Assembly (NCBI RefSeq): GCF_014648915.1
Contig: NZ_BMSA01000036.1
Span: 18,457 to 82,456 of the forward strand
Direction: 5' to 3'
Source of the DNA: Streptomyces phaeofaciens
GTDB taxonomy: Bacteria > Actinomycetota > Actinomycetes > Streptomycetales > Streptomycetaceae
Length of the DNA: 64,000 nt
Below, piece by piece: positions 19,048 to 29,175 of this stretch. Below the pieces are notes generated by a model. That model saw only the letters and a program-made list of their open reading frames with translations. It was not told where the DNA came from and made no database searches. Position numbers and translations under genes: made by a program. Numbering within the stretch: the first letter of the stretch is position 1; every line of letters begins with the position of its first letter.

Positions 19048-19665
19048 TCACGACGGCAGTTCGGTCCCGGCCTGCTCACGCACCATGTACAGGGCGTACC
19101 AGTCCGGCCAGTTCGGGTCCTCCGCACCGATGCGTGCCTCGTGCTCCCCGTGCGCGGCCGCGGCGCGACGCAGCGCGCTCGCCAGGTCCTCTGCGGAGGC
19201 GAACGTCGTGGTGGCGGGATCGAGGCGTCCCGGGAGGCGGGTGGTGATCTCCTGCAGGAGCCAGCCGTTGCCGTCGGGGTCGCTGAAGGAAAGGAACGAG
19301 CCGTAGCTCGTGCGCTGCGGATCCGGTCCCGGCACTCGGGCTTCTGTCCCGGCGTGGTGGAAGACACCGCCGGCGTCGTGGAACACCTCGCTCGGCTCGG
19401 CGCCCAGCCGTTTCAGCTCATCGTGTGCGGCGTTGATGTCGTCCACGATCAGCTGGAGGCCCTGGGCCGAGCCCTGCGTCTGGGACGTGACCGAGGTGCC
19501 GAAGATGACCGATGCCGGAGAGCCCGGCGGCGTCACCTGCACCACCCGGAAGTTCTCGTCCGGGGCGACGTCCGCGTCCAGCCTCCAGCCCAATCGCGTG
19601 TAAAAGCCCTTGGCCCGGTCGACGTCGGACACCGGTACGACCACGACTTCGAGTTTCATGTCCAT
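19048..19665 (-). CDS. VOC family (glyoxalase/bleomycin-resistance-like) protein
   Basis: This 205-residue protein starts MDMKLEVVVVPVSDVDRAKGFY, the first beta-alpha unit of the VOC fold, and has FSDPDGNGWLLQEI near residue 135. A C-terminal extension (HGEHEARIG, DWYALYMVREQAG) looks like those of VOC proteins fused to a short helical tail. AGGAGGT lies 7 bases before the ATG at 19665. Substrate and function are unknown. Confidence 0.87.
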   Translation of the reverse strand: MDMKLEVVVVPVSDVDRAKGFYTRLGWRLDADVAPDENFRVVQVTPPGSPASVIFGTSVTSQTQGSAQGLQLIVDDINAAHDELKRLGAEPSEVFHDAGGVFHHAGTEARVPGPDPQRTSYGSFLSFSDPDGNGWLLQEITTRLPGRLDPATTTFASAEDLASALRRAAAAHGEHEARIGAEDPNWPDWYALYMVREQAGTELPS

Positions 19666-19870
19666 GACTGACACCTCCTGCGCTCGTGCAAGATGCCGAC
19701 ATGACGAGCCTCGCACGACCCGACGCGAGCCGCGCAGGGGAATCCGGCAGACGGCGATCCGGCCTCGCCGGAGCCGGTTGTCGGGAGGTTGGGCGGCGGT
19801 CCGGAAGCCGCCGCACCCCCGTCAGCAGGGAGCCGTGGCGCAAGGGCATCGGCGGTGGACGGCAGGCGGC

Positions 19871-20419
19871 CTACGGTGTCTCTTCGACGGCGCCGATGCC
19901 GAGTCGGCCGAGCAGCCAGAAGGTGATTGCGGTGCCGGTGCCGTAGGCGACGTGCGCGCCGAGATCCCAGGCCACGGTCTTGGGGTCGTACTGCCAGATC
20001 GGCTTGTAGAGTCCTGCGATCGGCAAGGCGACGTAGTCACCGGCGAACACCGCGGCGCCGAAAGGCACGCCGTACACGGGGGAAGGCCTGGGCAGTGATC
20101 CGGCGACGATGCCGTAGACCGCTCCCGCCGCCGATCCGTAGGCCCAGTGAGCGACGGTGCTCGTGAACCAGGCGGAATCATCAGGAAGCCGGCGCTGGGT
20201 GAAGCCCTCGATCACCCGCTTCGCCACCTGCCCCGGCTCAGGGGCCTTCTCCCAGCTCTCAACCGGAGCGAACTCCCAGTCGAGCGGGCTGTCCGTCCCA
20301 CCTGCGCGCCGGTACTTCAGGTAGTGGACGGCATCCAGGCACACCGTTCCCACCGCCCCGGCCAGCAGGCCGGCCGTCACCGCCGCGAGTGGGGTCAGCG
20401 GGATCCTTCGGGAGCGCAC
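19871..20419 (-). CDS. membrane protein of unknown function (YagU/DUF1440-like)
   Basis: This 182-residue protein has about four hydrophobic segments: LAAVTAGLLAGAVGTV near the N-terminus, HWAYGSAAGAVYGIVAG, VFAGDYVALPIAGLY and a C-terminal TAITFWLLGRLGIGA. The pattern resembles the DUF1440/YagU inner-membrane family, which is an inference. A GTG start with GAGGAG upstream was used. Its function is unknown and it has no operon partner. Confidence 0.75.
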   Translation of the reverse strand: MRSRRIPLTPLAAVTAGLLAGAVGTVCLDAVHYLKYRRAGGTDSPLDWEFAPVESWEKAPEPGQVAKRVIEGFTQRRLPDDSAWFTSTVAHWAYGSAAGAVYGIVAGSLPRPSPVYGVPFGAAVFAGDYVALPIAGLYKPIWQYDPKTVAWDLGAHVAYGTGTAITFWLLGRLGIGAVEETP

Positions 20420-20979
20420 GACGCAATCTCCTCATCGGTCGGGGCCGGGAAGGTCGATTTTCTTCAGCGCCCGGACTGCGGTTGGGCGGCATCGGGCCCG
20501 CATCGAGTATCCGGCGGCCAGAACGTGCGCGCACGAGGAGAACGTCCCCGGGCACAGGCGATGAGGGACCTGCGGCGGGCGGTCCTGAGCGGTGTCGCGG
20601 AAGCACCCACCCGCAGGGCGGCACGCATCGGCCGAACCGCATGTCCACCGGGACAACCCGACCGGGCGATCACGATCTCAACGGTCCCGAGGCGGGCCTC
20701 GGCACGCAGCGCGGATCCGGCCTCACCTCCTGCCGGGAAACACCCTCCGGTCGGGAACGAGCGCCACCCCGCGGCGGCGGCATGGGAGCCGTCCCTTCAC
20801 GCGAGGGCCGAGCTTGCGCGAATCGGCGTCGGACGCATCCGTCCGCGCCCCTCGCACCGAAGGAATGGACTACAGAAGCTTCTGTGTCCGGAGCGGAGGC
20901 GGGCTGATGCAGGTGAGGAAGGTGGTGCTGGGCGGCCTCGGCCGGGAGGTGGCACCCGACGGCGGCCGGCCGCGGAGGC
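20420..20979. other. intergenic region without recognised gene
   Basis: No supported gene was seen. The interval contains a perfect 14-base palindrome, ACAGAAGCTTCTGT, at 20872-20885. Open frames here lack ribosome sites and recognisable motifs. Confidence 0.5.
20872..20885. promoter_or_regulatory. perfect 14-bp palindrome, possible operator
   Basis: ACAGAAGCTTCTGT is fully self-complementary and AT-richer than its surroundings. No adjacent intact gene explains it. Confidence 0.3.
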
Positions 20980-21168
20980 TTCTCTGCGCGCACCTCGGGC
21001 TGCTGGTGCCGTCCGCGGTGTCACTGCCGGCCCGGCCCGTCGGCCGCGCGGACTGTCCGTCACGCGGCTGGAGCCGGGTGCGGCTTCGGTGGTGCGTGAA
21101 GTGCGGCCACGTCGGATGCTGTGACAGCTCCTGGGGCATGCACGTCTACGACAGTGAGGAGTGTGGTC
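20980..21168 (+). pseudogene. decayed UBP-type zinc-finger protein
   Basis: In one frame the sequence reads LCAHLGLL, then RLRWCVKCGHVGCCDSS and MHVYDSEE. This matches the core of bacterial UBP zinc-finger proteins (CxxCGHVGCCDSS...H). The second cysteine pair is incomplete, the usual ETGHPVxRS part is missing, and the frame then runs into antisense of another gene. It is interpreted as a remnant with a lost 3' end. Confidence 0.55.
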
Positions 21169-21189
21169 GTTGCCGACCGCGCCTGGAAG

Positions 21190-21440
21190 GTCAGGTCATC
21201 GGTGGCAGTGACGGTCTTGTTGTCACCGATGAACAGCAGCCGGTCCGGCTCCCGGGAGGCGAGCCGGTAGAGCAGGTCGCTGGTCCTGCCGCGGAAGCGT
21301 GAGGTGTTCCGCCAGACGGTCCCCTGGCGCACCGGTCCTTCACCGACCTGCACGCACCGCACCGTTCCCGGATCCCATTCCTCGGCTCGGGTGAAGTCCT
21401 GAAGAGCGCTCAGTGGAAAGGTGGTGCGGGCCCGGTGGAG
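21190..21440 (-). pseudogene. decayed SRPBCC (polyketide cyclase-like) protein
   Basis: Minus-strand translation gives RTTFPLSA, DFTRAEEWDPGTVRCVQVG, SDLLYRLASREPD and DNKTVTATDDLTFQ, a clear SRPBCC sequence. About nine residues appear to be missing between the first strand and DFTRAEEW. The C-terminal half is absent, because the frame continues into sequence antisense to the UBP remnant. Two convergent genes seem to have been joined by a deletion. Confidence 0.55.
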
Positions 21441-21469
21441 GACCGACGGCTCGAGCGGGAGGTGAAGCC

Positions 21470-21973
21470 GTGGGCGAAACACCCGGAGCAGACGGTCGTG
21501 AGCGCAGGGAATCGGTCGGGGACTATCCGCGTCCGCCTCGGATCGAACCCGACACGCGGCACGTGGTGGTACGGGATCGGGGTATGACGCTCGCCGACTC
21601 CCACCGCTGCCTGAGGGTGCTGGAGACCAGCCATCCGCCGGTGTTCTACATTCCTCGCGCGGACGTGCGCATCGAGCTTCTGTCCGATTCCGGGCGTCGG
21701 AGTGTGTGCGAGTGGAAGGGCCTGGCCACCTACTGGACCGTGCGGGGGACGGCCGGCCGCCCTCCCGTACCCGATGCCGCCTGGAGCTATGACGCTCCGC
21801 GCCCCGGATACGAAGCCCTTGCCGGTCACCTGGCGTTCTACCCCGACCGGGTGGAGGCGTGCATGGTCGACGGCGAGCGGGTGCGTGCTCAGGCCGGCGG
21901 ATTCTACGGCGGATGGATCACGGACGAGGTCACGGGTCCTTTCAAGGGCGGGCCCGGCACCTGGGGCTGGTGA
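21470..21973 (+). CDS. DUF427 domain-containing protein
   Basis: This 167-residue protein contains the DUF427 core: RHVVVRDRGMTLADS, PPVFYIPRADV, CEWKGLATYW, AWSYDAPRPGYE, LAFYPDRV and a C-terminal FKGGPGTWGW. The GTG start at 21470 follows GGAGGT by 6 bases. The molecular function of DUF427 is not established. It stands alone. Confidence 0.87.
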   Translation: MGETPGADGRERRESVGDYPRPPRIEPDTRHVVVRDRGMTLADSHRCLRVLETSHPPVFYIPRADVRIELLSDSGRRSVCEWKGLATYWTVRGTAGRPPVPDAAWSYDAPRPGYEALAGHLAFYPDRVEACMVDGERVRAQAGGFYGGWITDEVTGPFKGGPGTWGW

Positions 21974-22481
21974 TCGGACCTCCCCCCTGCATCCGGCGAC
22001 GCGGTGGCCTGCGAAGAAGGAAGGGAGTGGTCACGGTCCCGCTGCACCGCCGGCCACACGCTTGCCCGACTCGTCGCGAACACCGGCTTCGGGATCAAGG
22101 GAGCCCGCACCCGTCCGCTGGTGGTTCTGGCCGGACCGGGCTGGGGAAGCCACCCGGCCGCACCGGGCATGCTCTGCCCAGCCGGTCTGCGCGAGGCCTC
22201 GACCTTCCTCGGCCGGCACTGCGCCGCCTCGTCCGATCCGTCGACGCCTTCGGACGCGGGCGGCGGCCGACACCGCATGGCTCTCCACGGCACGAGGGCG
22301 ACCGCACGACGCCGCTGATGTCCGCGTGGGCTGTCCGTGGGCAGCCCGGGGCTGGGGGCGACCACGCCCCGGGCATTGGGTCGCCTCCGGCGCAGGGCCG
22401 CAGGGCCGCCCCTGGAGTGACCTGTGAGGATCACGGGAAGGCGCCCGCCCACGCCGGACGAGCCCGGTGCCGCGGACGTGG
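21974..22481. other. intergenic region without recognised gene
   Basis: These 508 GC-rich bases lie between the DUF427 gene and the convergent end of the lipid operon. No frame here shows a domain or a ribosome site. Confidence 0.5.
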
Positions 22482-23293
<812 letters not shown>

Positions 23294-23297
<4 letters not shown>

Positions 23298-24622
23298 CGC
23301 GGACTCCTCGGTACGGCTCCGTCGGCGACCAGGCGGAGCTGGCGCACGTCGAGGTAGTGCGAGCGGAACCCCGCCTCGGAGTAGGCCAGGTACAGCTCCC
23401 ACATGCGCCGGAACACCCGGTCGAAGCCGAGCGCGGTGACGGCCTCGGACCGCCGCAGGAAATTCTCCCGCCACAGCCGCAGGGTTTCGGCGTAGTGGTC
23501 GCCGTACCCGGCGTCGTCGGTGATACGCAGACCTGCGGCGGCGCTCTGTCGGGCGATCGCCTCCCGGGAGGGGATGAGCCCGCCGGGGAAGACGTACTTG
23601 CTGATCCAGGTGTGTGTGCGGGCCGTGTCGAGCATGCCTGCGTGCGGCATGGTGATGGACTGCAGCGCCACGCTGCCCCCGGCCGCGAGCAGCCGGCGCA
23701 GCGCTGCGAAGAACACCGGCCAGTACTCGGCGCCGACCGCCTCGATCATCTCGACGCTGACGACCGCGTCGAAGCAGCCCCGGACCTGCCGGTAGTCGCG
23801 CAGCTCGACGGTGACCCGGCCGGTCAGTCCCGCGGCGGCGATCCGTTGTGCGGCAAGGTCGCGCTGCTCGGCGGAGAGGGTCACGGTCAGGACATCGGCG
23901 CCTCGCGCCGCGGCGCGGAGGGCGAGTTCGCCCCAGCCGGTACCGATCTCCAGCAGGCGCGTGCCCGGCCCGACGCGGGCGAGGTCGAGGAGCCGGTCGA
24001 TCTTGCGGTGCTGGGCGGCGGTGAGGTCCCCGTGCGTGGCGGGCAACGCGGTGAAGACGGCCGAGGAGTAGGTCAGGCTCGTATCGAGGAGCAGGGCGAA
24101 GAGGTCGTTCGACAGGTCGTAGTGACGGCGGATGTTGTTGCGGGCCCCGTCGAGGGTGTTGCGTTCGAGGGCCGGGCGCCGGTGGACCCAGGCACCTCGC
24201 AGTCGGCGCAGGGGCGCGGGTACGAGAGCGTCCACGCGGGAGGCCAGGATCGTGAGGACGGCGACGAGGTCGTCGGCATCCCACTCGCCGGCCATGTACG
24301 ACTCGCCGAAGCCGATGAGGCCGTCCGCGCCGATCCGGCGGTGGAACGCGGCCGGATCGCGCAGGACCAGTGTCGGGTGTCCGGGATCGCCCTGGGCGGG
24401 TGCGGGGATCCGGCCATGGCCACGGTCGCCGTGCCGTACCCGCAGCGGGGTGCTGGAGAGGGCGTGTTCGACGATCAGCCGGGCGAGCGCCGTCCGCAGG
24501 GCGGAGGATCGGGGAAGGCGGGCGACGTCGGGCCAGCGCGCCGCGTCGACGGGCGCGGCGCCGGCGGACTCGCTGCCGCAGGTCGTGCAGGCGGTGCGGA
24601 ACGACGACGGAGAGATGGTCAA
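23294..24622 (-). CDS. cyclopropane-fatty-acyl-phospholipid synthase family SAM methyltransferase
   Basis: This protein of about 442 residues has the CFA synthase layout. The N-terminal lipid-binding part includes DGLIGFGESYMAGEWDADDL and NNIRRHYDLSNDLFALLLD. The SAM site is LLEIGTGWGELALRAA, and conserved VSVEMIEAVG and YVFPGGLIPS follow. The TTG start at 24622 overlaps the DUF1365 stop (TTGA). Enzymes of this family methylate the double bond of unsaturated acyl chains. The FAD-enzyme/DUF1365 partners suggest a modified product, for example a methylated or oxidised acyl chain, rather than plain cyclopropanation. Confidence 0.9.
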
Positions 24623-25362
24623 AGCATGCCCTCTCGGGTCGGGGGAACGGGTCGAGGGCGGACGGGGAGCCCTTTGAGGTGGAGACGGATGCCGTGCCAC
24701 CGGATGCCGAGGGTGACGGCGAGTGTCGACCAGGGGTGGCTGAGCGTCGCGGTGAGCAGACCGGACACGTCGGCCGGGCGGCGTCGGCCGCGGACCGTGG
24801 CGGTCAGGGGACGGCTGCCGTCCTCGTGCCGTAGCTGCACGCTGAGGTCGAGCCGCTCGGCGGGCAGCGGCAGGCGCATCCGGTAGGAGCCCTCGACATC
24901 GAAGAACGGGGAGACATAGAACGTCTTGGCGACGTCCGCCCGTCCGTCCGCGTCGGGCCGCAGCAGGTAGCAGTGGCGGCCGCCGTAAGTGTTGTGCACC
25001 TCGGCGACGACGCACGCGGGGCGACCGGTGCGGTCGTGGCACCAGTACAGCGTCAGCGGGTTGAACACGTGGTGGAAGACCCTGGCGTGGGCGAGCATCA
25101 GGACGCGTCCGTCGGCGTCCGTCACATCCTGTCGTCTCAGAAAGGAGTCCAGTCCGGCCCGGATGGTGGGAGCCCCGCCGCCGAAGTGGTCGCGGGCGTC
25201 GAAGCGGGCGAGGGGCCGCAGGAAGCGGGGCAGGCGCGGCAGGTCGTCGATGTCGACCAGCCACAGGTAGGTGCGCCGGCGCAGGGTGTGGCCGAGCGGC
25301 ACCGTGCGGACGTGGGCGACCTCGCAGGCATAGAGCGAGGGGACGTCGGGCGCGGGGGTCAC
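24619..25362 (-). CDS. DUF1365 family protein
   Basis: This 247-residue protein begins LYACEVAHVRTVPLGHTLRR and contains FLRRQDV, HVFNPLTLYWCHD, AEVHNTYGGRHCYLL and KTFYVSPFFDVEGSYRM, all typical of DUF1365. This family almost always sits beside CFA-like methyltransferases and COG2907 FAD proteins; its activity is unproven. Start GTG 25362 overlaps the FAD-enzyme stop (GTGA) and its own stop overlaps the methyltransferase TTG. Confidence 0.92.
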   Translation of the reverse strand: MTPAPDVPSLYACEVAHVRTVPLGHTLRRRTYLWLVDIDDLPRLPRFLRPLARFDARDHFGGGAPTIRAGLDSFLRRQDVTDADGRVLMLAHARVFHHVFNPLTLYWCHDRTGRPACVVAEVHNTYGGRHCYLLRPDADGRADVAKTFYVSPFFDVEGSYRMRLPLPAERLDLSVQLRHEDGSRPLTATVRGRRRPADVSGLLTATLSHPWSTLAVTLGIRWHGIRLHLKGLPVRPRPVPPTREGML

Positions 25363-26615
25363 CAGTTCGCCCCCAGGGCCCGGGCCGCTTCGACGCCGGA
25401 GCGACAGCCGTCCTCGTGGAATCCCCAGCCGTGGTAGGCGCCGGCGAACGCCGTCACCGAGGTGGCGAGGCCGGGCAGTTCGCGCTGAGCGGCAACGGAG
25501 TGGCGGGTGTGGACGGGGTGTTCATAGACCATACGGGCGAGGACGGTGCTCTCGTCGACGCGGCCGTCCGGGTTGAGGGTGACGATGTGCGGCTCTTCCC
25601 CGGTGAGCCTTTGCAGGCGGTTCATGTCGTAGCTGACCTGCACCGTCCCGGGGCGGGTCCGGCAGGACGGGAGCCAGTAGTTCCAGCCGGCGCGGGCATG
25701 CGGCGAGGCGGGCAGCACCGAGGTGTCCCGGTGCAGCACGGTGGGGTTGCGGGAGTACGTGAACGCCCCGAGGACCCGGCGTTCGTCGGGCGTGGCGTCC
25801 GCGAGCAGGTGCAGGGCCTGGTCGGGGTGGACGGCGATCACGACGGCGGCGTGGTCGGTGGTCTCACCGTCGTCGGTCGTGACGCGTACGTGATCCGCAC
25901 CGCGCACGACCGCACGGACCGGCGCGGTCGTGCGCACGGCAAACAGTTCCTTGGCGACCTTGTCGACGTAGACGCGGGAGCCGCCGGTGACCGTCTTCCA
26001 CCGGGGAGAGCCGGTGACGGACAACAGACCGTGGTGTTCCAGGAACCGGAACAGGTAGGCCGCCGGGTGGCGCAGCGCCGTGTCCGGGGGGCAGGACCAG
26101 ACCGCGGAGACGAGAGGAAGGGCGAAGTGCCCCACGAAGTACGCCGTGAAGCCGCCGCGTTCCAGGAAGGTGCCGAGCGTGGCCGCCTCGTCGCCGGAGG
26201 TGAGGAGACGGCGGGCAGCCCGGTGGAAGCGCGGCACCTCGGCGAGCATCCGCAGGTACCGGCCACGCCGGAGGTTGCCGCCGCCGAGCAGACCGTACGG
26301 ACCACGGGCACCGGCGTACTCGAGGCCGCAGCCGTCGCAGCGGACGGACATGCTCATCTCGGCGTTCTGCGTGGGCACGCCCAACTCCCGGAACAGCCGC
26401 AGCAGATACGGGTACGTGCGCTCGTTGTGCACGATGAACCCGGTGTCCACGCCGACGGTGCCGCCCCCGCGGGCGGGCAGCTGATGGGTGTGGGCGTGGC
26501 CTCCGAGCCGGTGGTCCGCCTCGTACAGAACCACGTCGTGACCGCGCGAGAGCACGTACGCGGCCGACAGACCGGCCACACCCGCCCCCACCACAGCGAC
26601 GCTGCGCCTGCTCAT
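25359..26615 (-). CDS. NAD(P)/FAD-dependent oxidoreductase, COG2907 amine-oxidase-like
   Basis: This 418-residue protein starts with a dinucleotide-binding motif, VAVVGAGVAGLSAAYVLS, with the acidic residue in LYEADHRLGGHAHTH. It has VDTGFIVHNERTYPYLLRLF, NPTVLHRDTSVLP and a C-terminal FAGAYHGWGFHEDGCRSG, all characteristic of COG2907. It probably desaturates or oxidises an acyl chain together with the following methyltransferase. ATG 26615 has GGGGGAG just upstream; ATG 26636 is an alternative start. It is the first gene of the operon. Confidence 0.9.
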   Translation of the reverse strand: MSRRSVAVVGAGVAGLSAAYVLSRGHDVVLYEADHRLGGHAHTHQLPARGGGTVGVDTGFIVHNERTYPYLLRLFRELGVPTQNAEMSMSVRCDGCGLEYAGARGPYGLLGGGNLRRGRYLRMLAEVPRFHRAARRLLTSGDEAATLGTFLERGGFTAYFVGHFALPLVSAVWSCPPDTALRHPAAYLFRFLEHHGLLSVTGSPRWKTVTGGSRVYVDKVAKELFAVRTTAPVRAVVRGADHVRVTTDDGETTDHAAVVIAVHPDQALHLLADATPDERRVLGAFTYSRNPTVLHRDTSVLPASPHARAGWNYWLPSCRTRPGTVQVSYDMNRLQRLTGEEPHIVTLNPDGRVDESTVLARMVYEHPVHTRHSVAAQRELPGLATSVTAFAGAYHGWGFHEDGCRSGVEAARALGANW

Positions 26616-26636
26616 GATCTCCCCCTCGTACGCCAT

Positions 26637-27642
26637 GGACCCCGCGCGCCTTTCGCGCTCGTCGTGCGTTCCGACTCGGTGCCGGCCCGGCCTCGGATTC
26701 CAAGGCCGCCAAGGCAGGCCGGACAACCGGAACGAGCAGGTCCGGAGAGCCGGCAGGTCCGTGGGAGGTCGGTGGATTCCGACGGCCGACGACCTGCCAG
26801 GAGGAACCGAACGTCCGTCGCTCATGACGACTCCTCGTCCTGCCCGGCTGGAGCCGGGACGGGAGCGGGCGCCCGCTCAGTTCTGACCGGACTGCCACCG
26901 GGCCACTCGCGTCCGGCCATCAGAGCGTGCGCCGAGCGGAATCCTCGTTTCAAGTCGCACCGATTCTGCATCGAATTGCGAGGGTCCAGTCCTGGCCCAG
27001 TCCTGCCCCAGTCCTGACCGCGGGCATGCCGGAAGCGTTCCAGGCCTTCGACGAGCGCGGCGAATCCGGTGGCTTCGGGCCGTTTGGGCCTTGCGCTCCT
27101 GGTCCTGGCGGGGTCGTGGTCGTCACGATCGTTGCCGGGCCCGCGCCGACGTAGCTCACGGAAGTCTCGCGTTCCGGCCGGTACGCGGTGCGTGCCGGCC
27201 CGGCCCCCTCCCCCGGCCTGCCCGGATGCCGCGCCCGTGGGCACCGATCGCCCTGGAGCCCAACGGCGTGGATCTCGGGCAGCGGCGGAGCGTCGGTGTC
27301 GGGTGGCGGTCGTGACGGCGGCAGGCTGGTCGGCGTCCTTGCGGTGATCCAGGGCCAGGAACAGCCACGGCTCGCCTGCGCAGAGGTCTTGTCCTGGTCG
27401 TCCCACTCCGCGATCGCCCAGCTGACCAGCGGGTTCACGGTACGGACGCAGGTGAGACACCGAGCGGCGAAGCCGTCGTCACCGCCGGCCCAGGGCTTCG
27501 GCGCAGTCGGGTGACATCCGATCTCGCGTTCGAGCGAGGCCCGCTTCGGCAGGATCAAGACGGTTCGCGCGATCGCCAGGCCATGGGAGGCGCGGGCATC
27601 CCGCCACGGTGCGAGACTGCCGCCCACCCTCCGTCCCGGCAC
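26637..27642. other. 1-kb region without supported gene
   Basis: This region probably contains the promoter of the lipid operon near its left end. Several long open frames exist on both strands, but none has a recognisable domain, and the better-looking pieces change frame. It may include decayed coding sequence. Confidence 0.45.
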
Positions 27643-27671
27643 TTGATTCACCTATCGAATATCGATAGATT
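27643..27671 (+). promoter_or_regulatory. promoter with palindromic operator for the DUF2975-HTH pair
   Basis: The -35 box TTGATT (27643-27648) is 17 bases from the -10 box TAGATT (27666-27671). Between and overlapping them is CTATCGA-ATA-TCGATAG (27652-27668), a perfect 7-base inverted repeat. A repressor bound there would block RNA polymerase. The start codon follows 29 bases after the -10 box. Confidence 0.7.
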
Positions 27672-27700
27672 CCCATCGTAACTCGATGCAAGGATGGGTC

Positions 27701-28192
27701 ATGGGAAAGCTGACAGTGCGTGCGCTGCGCGCCGTGCTCGTGGTGGTGCTCGCCGGCACCGTGTTCGTGCAGGCATTGATGGTGTGGGTGTTGGTCAGCG
27801 GGAGCGACCCGGAGGACGGGTCGCTCCCGCTGACCCCGCTGCGCGTGGTCACGATCCTGGGCATGGTGTCGGTCCAGGTCGCCGTGGTCTGCGTATGGCG
27901 GCTGGTGACGATGGTGCGACGTGGAACCGTGTTCTCCCACGCCGCCTTCCGGTACGTGGACGGCGTGATCGGCGCGATCGTGGCGGCTGCCCTCGTGTGG
28001 TTCGCGATCACGGGCATCAACGCGCCGGGCCAGCGGGAGGACCCCGGCGTCACCGTCATCATGGGCGGGGTCGGCCTGGCGATCCTGGGGGTCGCGCTCA
28101 TCGTGCTGCTGATGCGGATGCTGCTCGCCCAGGCCGTCGCGCGCGACGTCGAAGCGGCCCGGATGCAGGCCGAGTTGGACGAGGTGATCTGA
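27701..28192 (+). CDS. DUF2975 domain-containing membrane protein
   Basis: This 163-residue protein has four hydrophobic segments: AVLVVVLAGTVFVQALMVWV, a VVTILGMVSVQVAVVCV helix, GVIGAIVAAALVWFAI and VGLAILGVALIVLLM. Between helices two and three it has the family segment LVTMVRRGTVFSHAAFRYVD. AAGGA lies 6 bases before the ATG at 27701. The next gene starts on its stop codon, a partnership (DUF2975 plus a small YozG-type HTH) common in Gram-positive bacteria. Its function is unknown; a membrane sensor or antagonist of the HTH protein is possible. Confidence 0.9.
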   Translation: MGKLTVRALRAVLVVVLAGTVFVQALMVWVLVSGSDPEDGSLPLTPLRVVTILGMVSVQVAVVCVWRLVTMVRRGTVFSHAAFRYVDGVIGAIVAAALVWFAITGINAPGQREDPGVTVIMGGVGLAILGVALIVLLMRMLLAQAVARDVEAARMQAELDEVI

Positions 28193-28413
28193 TGCCGATC
28201 GCCGTCGACATCGACGTGATGCTGGCCAGGCGCAAGATGTCCGTGGGCGAGCTCGCGGACCGCGTGGGGATCACGCCCGCCAACCTTGCGGTACTCAAGA
28301 ACGGCCGTGCCAAGGCGGTGCGCTTCGCGACGCTCGCCGCGCTCTGCGAAGTGCTCGAATGCCAGCCGGGCGACCTGCTGCGCTGGGAGGCCGAGGACGC
28401 CGCAGACGGCTGA
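28192..28413 (+). CDS. small XRE-type helix-turn-helix regulator (YozG-like)
   Basis: This 73-residue protein is almost entirely an HTH_3/XRE domain: MLARRKMSVGELADRVGI, TPANLAVLKNGRAKAVRFATL and LCEVLECQPGDLLRW. The ATG shares a base with the DUF2975 stop (TGATG), so the two are co-translated. It is the natural candidate to bind the palindrome inside the upstream promoter. Confidence 0.92.
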   Translation: MPIAVDIDVMLARRKMSVGELADRVGITPANLAVLKNGRAKAVRFATLAALCEVLECQPGDLLRWEAEDAADG

Positions 28414-28468
28414 CGTGACCTCCCGGGATCGTGGAGTTCTCGACGCTCCGTGATCCGAGTGGAAGACC

Positions 28469-28650
28469 GTGCCCGCCCACGCGTCATGGCCGATCCCGCC
28501 TGCCTTTGACCAACTCCGCGAGCCTCCCGGGGCCGTGCCCGAGGAAATCCCGGGCCTGCTGGAGCGACCGGCCGAGGTATCCGACCCTCGCGATCTGCGC
28601 GGCGTACGGCACGCTCCGGTCGTCGTGCTTGCTCGGACCGCGTGCGCGGC
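28469..28650 (+). pseudogene. N-terminal remnant of ISAs1-family transposase
   Basis: From GTG 28469 the frame reads IPPAFDQLREPPGAVPEE, IPGLLERPAEVSDPRDLRG and VRHAPVVVLARTACA. This is the N-terminus of ISAs1-type transposases (DPRxxRGxRHxLxxVLALxxCA). The catalytic part is missing, so the element is dead. The assignment is from memory of the family. Confidence 0.6.
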
Positions 28651-28764
28651 CCGCCAGGTGCGTTCCCGTTGCTGCCCGTAACCGGGAGGAGCGGCAGGGG
28701 GTGACGAAACGGAGCAGCGGCCCCAGCAGCCACCGGTGGGTAACCGGATCCGCCGAGGGCTGCT

Positions 28765-29175
28765 TCACCCGGTGAGGCGACGCTTCCACCAAGGGTCGGA
28801 GGGCGCCGAGAACGGATCCTGCAAGGTCCGTGCAAGGAACCGCTCGTCCACCGGCCTGACCGCTGCCAGGAGATCGCGACGCGCCGTGCGGTCCATGGAC
28901 GTGGCCGCGCCCTCGAGCAGCGTCCGCGCGTGCCGGTCCCGCCACAGCGTGGTTCCGCTCCCGTAGTTCGCTCCATGGCCGGGCCAAGGGTGAAGCGCCA
29001 GAGCCCACGCCCGGAAAGCGTGAGCGACATGCCCGCAGGGCAGCCCGTTCCGGCGCTCGAATGCAGCGATCTGCCGATTCGTCGCTGCGGACACACCAGG
29101 GACGACGCGTCTGGTACCAGCGCCCCAAAAGCGTGACCGACCGGCTCTGATCTCGCCCGGTGACCGGCGAGGCAT
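28765..29175 (-). CDS. hypothetical protein
   Basis: This possible 136-residue protein is of unknown function. The C-terminal two thirds (AAFERRNGLPCGHVAHAFRA, RTARRDLLAAVRPVDERFLA, DPWWKRRLTG) have the helical, Arg/Ala-rich look and GC3 bias of genuine streptomycete proteins. The N-terminus is uncertain, and an internal GTG near VSAATNRQ is an alternative start. No ribosome site is clear. It lies in a region with transposase debris. Confidence 0.5.
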   Translation of the reverse strand: MPRRSPGEIRAGRSRFWGAGTRRVVPGVSAATNRQIAAFERRNGLPCGHVAHAFRAWALALHPWPGHGANYGSGTTLWRDRHARTLLEGAATSMDRTARRDLLAAVRPVDERFLARTLQDPFSAPSDPWWKRRLTG

